This document shows positions 1-9,800 of a DNA stretch of 11,370 bases, piece by piece (positions within the stretch are counted from its first letter, which is position 1; every line of letters starts with the position of its first letter). Source of the stretch: Phoronis pallida (lineage: Eukaryota > Phoronida > Phoronidae); the NCBI GenBank assembly GCA_028565715.1, contig JAOXYC010209350.1:1-11370 (forward strand). The letters run 5' to 3'. The position numbers and the translations under genes are program-made. The notes beneath the pieces were generated by a model. It was not told the origin of the DNA. It searched no databases and saw nothing but the letters and a program-made list of their open reading frames with translations.

Positions 1-516
1 TAGAGGGCGCTTATAGGGGCAGGGGCGCTTATTATGGAGAAAACGGAAGTGTAACGTCACTGCTCATGAATAAATGATTAAAATCGACAAAAACTGGACT
101 ATTTAAACTCTAAGATAATCCAAACGTCTGTGGCGTTACCCTTGACTGATCCCCAGTACAGTACAATTAAAAACTTGACGTTTCGTTTTTTAGTTCACTG
201 AATATCATCGGAAGAGTATAACATTCTCAAAAAAAACACAGCTCGCAAACTTCAGTAAAACTGTCCTTGTGATCTACACAGATGTTATGAGAGGGCCCCG
301 ACAGATGTTTAGTAAAGATGGTTGTTTTGTACTATTAGCCAATGTGAAATATCTCCGACTTGAGTGAAACACCCTGAGAGTTTTGAAAACATTGCAATGG
401 ACTCATTTTCGAAATTTTTGCAATTCCATAAATCTTTATCAAAACTTTGCATATTATAGATGTTGCATTGTCATGAATCTTTATCAAAACGTTGCATGTT
501 CTAGATAGCATACATC
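1..516. other. 5' flank / possible promoter and 5' UTR
   Basis: No convincing coding exon is seen. The stretch is AT-rich. It has a TATA-like TATTTAAA at about 100-107 and a CRE-like TAACGTCA at about 52-59; both are short matches and could be chance. Two direct copies of GGGCGCTTAT lie at 5-14 and 23-32, and a 45-bp-period duplication lies just before the start codon. An in-frame TAG at 502-504 closes the reading frame upstream of the Met at 517. A TTCTAG at 499-504 could be an acceptor for a 5' non-coding exon, but I cannot show this. Confidence 0.4.
427..510. repeat. degenerate tandem duplication, ~45-bp period
   Basis: Two copies, starting at 427 and 472, share the core AATCTTTATCAAAAC followed by TTGCAT and TAGAT, with a handful of differences. 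The second copy ends about ten bases before the initiator ATG, so it probably lies in the 5' UTR or the core promoter region. No function is evident. Confidence 0.6.
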
Positions 517-880
517 ATGGGGGAACGAACTCAGCAATTCCTTCTTCTCCTTTGGAAGAACATGATTCTCCAGAAGGGTAAGATTCCGACCACAATCGCC
601 GAGATCGCTGTCCCTACTCTACTGTCAGTTCTCATGATCGTTGTTCGGTACATTGTGCCAGAGGGGGACATTACCGGCATCAGGACTTGGGAGATGTTCG
701 GGGTGAAGAGTACGTTTGGAACACCCGGTGCGTTTGCTTTTAGACCGAAAAAGACAGCAAACGATGAGAATCTAAAGAATGTTACTTGGATGATACGTGT
801 GTTCGGTTTCAAGAAGATAGTCGCCTATGCTCCAGCCAACGCATTGACGCAGGAGATAATGAAAAATTTGACGTCTCAAG
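517..880 (+). CDS. ABCA3: ABCA exon 1: N-terminus, TM1, start of ECD1
   Basis: Codes for residues 1-121 plus the first base of codon 122. The start is the first Met after an in-frame TAG at 502, with A at -3 and G at +4, a good Kozak context. It aligns with the family's usual N-terminus: LLLLWKN (9-15) then LQK at 18-20, the cytoplasmic hook before TM1. TM1 is about 23-47, rich in I, V and L. The rest enters extracellular domain 1 and has N-glycosylation sequons NVT at 88 and NLT at 117. The donor is CAAG|GTAATT at 881. Without splicing the frame stops at 918. Confidence 0.93.
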
Positions 881-3800
881 GTAATTTATTACACCGTTAC
901 ATTTTACACCAAGTGTAATAACAACTTCACCAAAACTCACCAATCGCTTCATTGCCGTTGATTGTGCCTTAAGAACAATGTACAAAACTAGATTTCCAAT
1001 TGCTGAGGCAATAGGGTACTCTGCGCGACTGTTAAGATTTAATAAAATATTTTCAAATTCCCCTATTATAACATCCTTTATAATAATCCTGCTATATTTT
1101 CACACTATCCAAATGATAAAATGAAAAAAGAAGTTTCTGTCTGTAGAAAATACATTCAGCACGTTACCGTTTTAGCACTGCACTTAATGACTACTTGCAC
1201 CTATTGAACTAATTTTATACAATGAGTATTCTCCGTCTAGCTTTTGAGGTTTTAATACTCGATATTAGCGCAAACAAAACCTTTGAGATCTTAAGCTAAT
1301 AAAGTGAAGACATTTTACATTGCACTTAATGACCCATTGCACCCATTGACCTAATTTTATATTATTTTTATTGCTGATCTAAATATTAAGTTATAACCTA
1401 AGTTCCAGGATCATATCTTAAAAACTAAAGAAATAGTAGCATTTTAAAGAAAATCAACTTATGCACTCAATGACCCTATTGTTGGGAATGATGGGTAAAC
1501 AAATTATGTTAAAATACTTTCCGTTGACTACCTCATCAAAAGTTTTGAATATCATGTCTCCATCTTTTACCGTTTTAGAGCAATTACACTGTGAATTGGA
1601 AAATTAATTCAGCATATTACTCCATTCATAACTGCACTTAATGACCCATTGCACCCATTGACCTAATTTCATAAAACTTTTAATTCGCTGTCTACTTCTC
1701 AAGGTTTTTATACTCGATATTAGCACAAACAAACATTTTGAGCCATTTAGGTGAATTAATCAAGACATTTTACACTGCACTTGATGACCCCTTGCACCCA
1801 TTGACCTAATTTTATATCATTTTTATTGCTTATCTAAGTATTTAGTTATAACCTAAGTTTCATGATCATATCTTTTTAATTAAAGAAGAACTTATGCACT
1901 CAATGACCCCATTGTTTGGAATTATGGGTAAAAAAATATGATCAAAATGTTTTCGTTGACTATCCTACTGTAGGTTTTGAATATCATATCTCCATGTTTA
2001 ATACTTTTAGAACAGTAGCAGTTTGAAATTGGTTGGAAGAAGAATAAGATTAAAGAAACAGTGTAACAATAGAACTCTGCGCTCTTACAAATAATTAAAT
2101 TGCTCTCATCATTTCGTTGCAATATTGCCACGCTACCGCATTCCGTTGCTATTACAATTATACGCGCCGTCTCTGTAAACATTATAATAGTAGAAAACAC
2201 AGCGTTTGTTATTGGCCACAGTAGTAGTAGAAAGTTTGACTCCAAGATTTCTAAATAAAATTCCATCTTTATTCTATTCTTAACGTTTTACAAACAAGGC
2301 TGCTTGCATTCTCAAGGGACACATCTATTAGTTTAAGTGATGTAATTCTAGCTGTCATTTTATATTACCTGTGTCTCTTGAGAATGCATGCAGTCTTGTT
2401 TGTGAAACGTTGAGAAGAGAATAAAGATGGGATTTCATAAAAAATCCTCAGTGTTGAACTTTCTACAGTGTTCATAAAGCAAAGTTCGGCGGATAGTGAC
2501 ATTTAAGCATTTTGATATCGCCTTGACTTATACCGTGTAAGCAAATATCTTAGTGGTTTTCACCGTAATGTGTGACTTCGGTGGTTTTTTTTGTGTAAAA
2601 CTGCGAAAAACGCTGTGACTGTACTCAAACTGTTTCTCGTTTACTTATGTTGTTATTGATCAATACACATACATTTATCAAAAAAGAAACGTGTATTCCG
2701 AGGAAATTCACATGAGATAATATGATGTTGAAAGAATTCATAGTATAAGCTAAACTGAACTCAACCCCCTCGACTCAGGTCGATGGACTGAACTTTGTTC
2801 GATCAGCGCGTCCAGCGACAGCGGCAAGCCAATCACAGTCTTCGCCGATGCGGTCGGGTCATCAGGCCATCAACATGAATTACAAACTCCTTTTTTGGAT
2901 GGTTACTGCCCCTGCAGCCATGCAGTACTGGAACGTTTAAAAGGATGTGAAACCGGTAATTTCAACCATTAGCTTACCCAATGGCATTGTTTCTGCGTTT
3001 ATCTTCTCATTTGCATCTGTGTGTTTGCCAATCTACGTGTTACGACATTGTTCCACTGAATTGACTGTCATGACGTCTTCCCAAATGTTTCAGGGTTCAG
3101 CAATGAAGAAGAGATGGTGCGCAGTATAACAGGAAACAAAAATTATCTATGTGGAGTGGTATTCAATACGATAACACCAGAAACTATCACGATTCCACGA
3201 AACATTAGTTATAAGATAAGGTAGGTAATTGATATTGGAGGTAATAAAATCAAATACTGGAACTGACGTCCTTGGGACAAGGACGCTACGTTACTATTTA
3301 TCGTAAGTTTCAGTTCCAATATTTGATTTAATTATCTCCAATATCATTTCCAACTGAATGAATCATAACATGCATGCCTATAGTACATGTGAATGAATCG
3401 TTGTGACTGTATGTTGGTGTTTCTAACACTTTGCATGCAACCGATATTTCGGTGTATTGTACAGTGACCAACTTGTTTAGCTCACTGCCTTAAAAATCCG
3501 GAAACAAAAAAAGTTATAGGCATTGATGTATAAGTTTAATACTAAAAAAACGAACCCAGACCAATTCCTTCGTATAATATTTTCTTTTGGCCAAGTCGTC
3601 TAAATTTACTCACGTTTAATATTTTCACCCACTCGGCCAGGGGGCTTCCTTAGAACTGATGTACTCTGTTGGCTGAATCTGAGCATCCGCCAAATCTTGG
3701 GCGTAGGAATACATTGGGACGACAAATCACTCCATTACATTATTCACCACTTCTCTATTCACCAGCTTGTTTTATGTAAAGACTTTCCCTGATCCTTCTA

Positions 3801-6800
3801 GTATCTCTATTATTATCAGGATCTAAAACTTGTGTTTTGTCCCAATCGATAATATGGTTGTTCATAACACAGTTTTCAGTAACAGCAGACTTTTGACATT
3901 TTGCGAACCACGATCCTGTGATCCAGTAAAATGCCTCTGTGACATGGTATCGACTTAGTGTTTGTGCTCTGCTAATCTATTAGATAATGTTCTACCTGTT
4001 TCGACTTCATAAAATGTATCACAGTTCGAACACAAAATCTTACAAACAACACCAGTGTTGCTCATGATGTTTCGTTTGTCCTTAGGGTGAACTAATGTAT
4101 TCCGTATAGACCAGACCAATTCCGATTTGTTCCGTCTTTTCAAAATATCAAAATTGCTATTTACGTTATTCAAGTTAAACAAAAGTTTAGTATACTTCAA
4201 GGTTCCATCACTTGCGTCAGAAGGGGCGACCAGGATTTAACATACCGTGGCGTACCGATAAGATCTACCCACCTGAACAAGGGATGGAGGCCAGGCAGGC
4301 GGATGAGCTGACGGGAGGGGATCCGGGTAAGGGGATTATCCATCTCATATATAGCCGAAACACGAAAACACTTAACCGGTAGAAAATGCTTTAGTATCTC
4401 ACTAGTTTTTGAACAGAAAGAAGAAACATTTTGGGAAAACATGTTAGGTTTTGCCCTACTCCACCGGCAAAAGTTGTATGTTTTTATATAATTAATCATC
4501 ACCGGTCCTCGAAGACTCATGTTATCACCAGATGAACATGCACAGTTTGAGGTTATGTGAATAGAATTGTCCATCACAATCTGCAGTGACAGCGTCCTCA
4601 TCATCGCCTTTAAAACCAACATTAGAATAATAGATTACTCATTCCGGGAACTTTCAATAAATTTTACACCTCACGTTCACTCTGAAATAATGCCCCTGAG
4701 AGGGGGATGCAGTGAAATAGTTGACTGTTTGAAATGCTCAGGGGAAATCTACCGAATGTGTTCGGGTCTCGAGTGGAACCCGGAAGAAACTCTATTGTAT
4801 TCACCACTTGTGAATCCTGATTCGGGTGGAGGCGTGGCCAACTTTAATGTGTTTCTAATTTAACCACAAGTATTATATCTCTAAGGTAGTCTAAAGTGCA
4901 CCAACCCTAGAACACCATCTCGATAATGTTACCTCAATAACCCCCTCCCCCCTCTCCTCCTTATCAAAATTCCTGTATCCTACCCTTATTACAACTGTCA
5001 TTTTTACCAAGTGATTAAAAATAGTCTAGTTTTAACTAGTTTTATTTTGAATTCCTTCAACGCTAGGTTACTTTGAAGAAGGTTTCCTTGCCGTACAACA
5101 CTATATTCACACCTCTGTTATCTACCTGCTTAACGGAACAGCTGGATTAAACAATGAAGACTTCAGCATTCACCTACAGAGGGCGATGTATCCAGCCTAT
5201 CGAAGCAATGTTCTTACGCGGGTACTGAAACGGATGTTCCCACTCATAATCCTGATGAGTAACATTTACACAGCTATGCAGATTGTCAAGGAAATTGTAT
5301 ATGAGAAGGAGCGTAGATTGAAGGTAAGGGTTTGCTTACAGATGCCTTTATCGTTTCGGCAACTAAATATGTTTTTACCTCAGGAAATTTGCGTAAGTCA
5401 ACTGATTACACCAACCTTACGATGTTGGCTATATCAAATGAGTGCCCGTAGGTAAACACAATTCAGTGTATTCGAACTGTATGACTTCGTAATAAGGGAA
5501 ATACCTCCAATTAGTGTAGTGCCCGTTCATTGTATTTCCTTTGAAGGGAAGTGTGTATAGGTACACCTCAGACCTCATGAATATTGGATCCCCTTTCCCG
5601 GTTTCCGTGGCGTGAGCGGATAGATTAATCCTTTCCGAGCTGCGCGTGATGCTCAACAGATCGGAAGCTTTCCACGTTTCCGTTGCGTGCGCGGATAAGA
5701 TTTAAGCGACTCACTCGTTAACGTCGCTAATTTTCTAGCCATTGTCAGCTGTATCAACCAATGGAACGTCGCCAATTTTAAAACAAAACTTTTAAAAGTA
5801 TCGGGTTCGATTCCCGGTCGGATTCTGGATGGTTCTGTCTTTTCAAAATGTATTGTTCTTTAAAGACAGTTACTTTTAAGAAATTCCTCAATGGATTGAC
5901 TGATGTTGTATTCGAACAAAAAATGAAGCTAAATCAACTGGTTCATCCTCTTGGTGTGTCATCTCGTCTTTTAAAAAAATGTTGAAATTATTTATTTTTT
6001 TAAAATACTGTTTTAGGAGTCGCTTAAAATGATGGGGATGAGTAATTGGTTGCACTGGTGTGCTTGGTTCACTAAATACATCGTGTTTTTAATCATTGCA
6101 AATTCAATCATCACGCTGCTACTGTGTGTTCCTGTTCCGGGTTTGGGAAGTGTCGTCAGCTATACCGATCCCAGCATACTATTCTTCTTCCTGTTGGTGT
6201 ACGCTATTTCAACGATTGGCTTCTGTTTTCTGATCAGCGTGTTCTTTTCAAAAGGTGAGTCGTATCCAAAACCAGCAGTAGCAACATGCAAAACAACCGT
6301 TTATTACACTCAAATGAACGACAAAGAAATTTATGTTTAATGTGTTCTCAAAAATTGATCAGCATCGCACCCCTAATAGGACGTGTTAAAAGGACGTTTC
6401 GCATATTAAGCTATTTAGATACTGTTTGGGTGTTACAAGTTGTGAGCAAACGGAGCACTGTGCCACCCAGTGATGTTAATTTCTCTTTCGGAAATGCCCG
6501 AAGTGTTCCGAATGAAGTTACGATTAGAGTCGTCGACTTGGTTAACATTGTGGTCAGCAGTGTTCCGTATAGTTTACGCAAAATTACGAAGTGTGAAGAT
6601 AAACACGAATAGGCCTACAATATTATACGATAAAAACAACAAAGTTTTTCAGTTGCGACATGTTTCGGTGTAAACATGTCGAATCTGAAAAACTTTGTTG
6701 TTTTTGTTCTTATATAATTGTAACTCGTCACTACAAGAACATTTGGAACTCAATATTATTTAAACACAACATGTTTCATGTACCGTATTCATCTTTCAGC

Positions 6801-9800
6801 CACAACAGCATCTCTGGCAGGCGGAGTGCTATTCTTTATAGTCTACATTCCATATTTCTTCATTGCTCCAAGATATCAAAGACTTAACTTGCCAAGCAAG
6901 ATGGCCGCCTGTATAGTCAGCAACCTTGCAATGGCACAAGGCATGCTGGTTATTGCATTTTACGAGAGCACTGGTAAGTTTAGTGAACATTGATTTGTAT
7001 TGACTGGGAATTCTGATTGTATGTTGTATTCTTTTCAAACGTAAGAACTCGACCGGAAATCGAACTCAGTAAATTTGTTTCTATTCGAACTGTTATTAAG
7101 AAACACCACTTTTTATTTTTCTCTCTGTGAAACAGGCGAAGGAGTTAATTGGAGCAACATCGCCAGTCCTGTCTCCGTAGACGACAATTTCACGCTCCTT
7201 CACGCCATAATGATGATGGTGCTTGATGCGTTCATCTACCTCATCCTAACCTGGTACATCGAGGCGGTATTCCCGGGAGAGTTTGGACTTCCACAGAAAT
7301 GGTACTTCCCATGCCAGAAAACGTACTGGTGTGGCGACGACATTGAAGCACGCTACACAAACGGAGGCAGTGAAAACACTGATAAGGAAGTGGATAATGC
7401 GGAGTTCTTCGAGAAAGAACCGGTGAACTTGACTGTTGGTGTACGTATCGAGAACCTGAGAAAGGAGTTTGTCAGCAGGGGTATTAGTAAAACTGCTGTA
7501 GATGGTATTTCTATGAATATCTATGAAGGGCAGATAACAGCGCTACTGGGTCATAATGGTGCCGGCAAAACAACCACGATATCAATGTTGACTGGTAAGG
7601 CATGGTGCAACAGTAAATCATTTGTTTTGTTATACATGCTGAAAACAAGAAATAATATAGGTTAAGGATAGAATAGAATGGCAGACTTACTACTCGTTTC
7701 ATTCATTAAAGTTTGATTTTTTCTAGAATTCTGAAATTCATCCCCAGAGAAAGATATCCTCCCTCAGTCATAAATCAATATGTCTATGGGCTAAAAACTT
7801 TACCAAATCAACCGCAATGGTTTAGGTACGTTGGCCTACAATGTACATGTATTTCTAGGGTTCATTCCAAGTACAAGTGGGACCGCTTATATCAAAGGTC
7901 ATTGCATCAGCACGGATATACATACAGTAAGGAAGCATTTGGGATTCTGTCCACAACACGACGTTCTATTTGATACATTGACAGTTCGGGAGCATCTATA
8001 TTTCTTCGCTAAGGTAATATGATTTATACTATTTAGAACTTTGAAATAAAGGGGTGATTAGCATAACTAGAATATTTTCAATGCATGGGATGATTGGTAG
8101 GCTACTGTTATTAGCATACATATTTATTTTGACGTTATACGCACAGCGAAATTGTGTCTTTTATCAAAGTCGCATGCATTATAAAATAACTATATAGTGA
8201 AAACCTTTTGACAAGAAATGTAGAGGTTCCTTTTTTAGCATTACAGAGAGCTGGCTTCTCAATATTCCGTTAATCGTTGTAGCATTTTTTGCAGTTGAAA
8301 GGTTGTAATGGTGAACGCACTACGTTAGAAATTGACAAATACTTGAAAGAAATTGGCTTGACAGAGAAAAGGAATGCGTTTGCTAAAACGCTCTCTGGTG
8401 GCCAGAAACGTAAACTGTCCATAGCTTGTGCAATGATTGCCGATTCTAAGGTAAAGTTTGAGTGATTCTAAGCTTTCTAAATCTGATTTACTCAGGCTTC
8501 GAATAAAAGTAACAATTTTCAAGATAAGCACACAATGAGCATAATACATGAATACTTCCGGCTCAACGTGATATGCATGTACCGTAATTTCAAAGCGGTT
8601 ACTTTGGTCTTTTGGGAGTGTTCCTTATTATTTGTTTTGCATTGGTCTGTAAGTCTTGACATGTCTTTTAAGATAAAGATATCTCTACTTGTCTACTCTA
8701 CTCAATTATCAGATCGGCGATTGAGAAATGACTACATTCACGTGTAATGTCCATACAGTTTTTGCAAAAAGCACTTGCTATGTACCCCAACAAAATGCCT
8801 AAACTTTGATTTAGTAAGATATCGTTGATGATGCCGTATTAACTTAGGTTGTGATTCTTGACGAGCCCACTAGTGGCGTTGATGCGTCAGCTCGCAGGCA
8901 GATTTGGGATATCCTTCAGAAATCCAGGGAACGACGTACACTACTGCTGACGACTCACTTTATGGACGAAGCAGATGTTTTGGGTGACAGAATAGCCATA
9001 ATGGCGTCAGGAAAGGTCAAGTGTTGTGGTAGCTCTCTATTTCTCAAAAATAAATATGGTAATTCCACAGTCTGATATTCTTCACTTTTGTTGTGAGTGA
9101 TATTAGTACATATTACAAATTTTGCATTGCCATAGATTAAAGTAATTCTGCATGAAATGTTATGTAGATATATTTTTCCACCCATTTGTTAAAAGCCGTA
9201 GTGTGGTGTTAGCGTGTGAAAGGATAATAAGGCTCATCACTGTGGTGCTGCTAAACATTTTAATAGGATAATGCAAATTACAAGCGGAAAAAATAACCCG
9301 TTCGATATCTGTCGACCTAAATATATCACAATTGTCCTTCCAGGTGCTGGATACAATATGGTTATCGTCAAGATGCCGGGTTGCTGTGAAGATGCTATAT
9401 CTGATGTGGTCACCAGCTTCGTACCGAGCGCTACAGTAAAGTCAGGCGCAAGTGCGGAAATAACCTACATTTTACCACGAGATTGTTCGGGATCATTTGA
9501 AAAGCTTTTTACTGAGTTAGAGCAAAGGAAGGACGAGTTAGGAATAGGAAGCTTTGGTGTCTCCGTAACGACGATGGAAGAGGTCTTTATGAGGTTAGCT
9601 GGAGAAGACTGATCTTCTTCATATTACACCCTTCCGTTGGTTTAGCTTTTTAAATTACATAATTGTATATGCTTTTGCATTATCAAAACCGGGTGTTACT
9701 TAAAGGACGACCATAGACTATAATTGACACCAATATATATGTACGTGTGGTAGTATGTCCTTCAATTTTAAACTAACCTTTGTGTTCAATCGTTCGACAA

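Larger units (their letters stand above)
881..3093 (+). other. intron 1 (2213 nt), repeat-rich
   Basis: GT at 881, AG at 3092-3093. No coding sequence belonging to the transporter is needed between exons 1 and 2, because the phase-1 join restores Gly122-Phe123. Open frames inside are short and overlap repeats. It holds a ~450-bp degenerate tandem duplication, a ~105-bp-arm inverted repeat and a relatively GC-rich block, each listed separately. It is the largest intron and the likeliest place for intronic regulatory elements, but I see no specific one. Confidence 0.85.
3221..4201 (+). other. intron 2 (981 nt) with mobile-element remnants at both ends
   Basis: GT at 3221, AG at 4200-4201. The 5' end is a compact inverted repeat (about 3224-3353) and the 3' end is an antisense Penelope-like retroelement remnant (about 3773-4200). 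The stretch between (3354-3772) holds nothing I can name apart from a short palindrome, CCGATATTTCGG (3441-3452), and what may be the 3' untranslated part of the retroelement. Confidence 0.8.
5324..6016 (+). other. intron 4 (693 nt)
   Basis: GT at 5324, AG at 6015-6016. It holds the candidate microexon, a run of ~38-bp degenerate repeats at 5593-5706, a pair of ACGTCG(C/T)...AATTTT direct copies (about 5721 and 5766), and an isolated tRNA T-arm-like sequence. The rest is AT-rich with a T-rich tract before the acceptor. No protein domain is recognised. Confidence 0.8.

Noticed and set aside
2761-2960. Extra coding exon in the GC-rich block of intron 1
   Set aside because: Exons 1 and 2 join in phase with conserved sequence at the junction (TSQ-G-FSNEEE), and the block does not resemble any ABCA segment.
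4197-4622. Minus-strand open frame as a gene
   Set aside because: It is the antisense of exon 3 plus intron 3 and shows no domain or codon pattern of its own.
4567-4863. Forward open frame with [14 protein letters not shown] as an alternative to exon 3
   Set aside because: It has a loose likeness to the W..T..LFP..PGP region, but the available acceptor is in the wrong phase for exon 2, the donor would be poor (GTGGAG), and exon 3 already fits better.
5249-5262. CTGATGAG as a hammerhead ribozyme core, since Penelope-like elements often carry these
   Set aside because: It is coding sequence inside exon 4 (LMS of TM2), and the other conserved core (GAAA with pairing stems) is absent.
5740-5825. 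tRNA gene around the T-arm
   Set aside because: No acceptor stem, A box or anticodon arm is found upstream; only the T-arm is present.
9610-9612. TGA as the true end of a half-size ABC gene
   Set aside because: Exon 12 at 9976 restores the conserved VGRL in exact phase, and exon 13 carries the second-half hook and TM7, so the main product is a full transporter. The stop matters only if the intron is retained.
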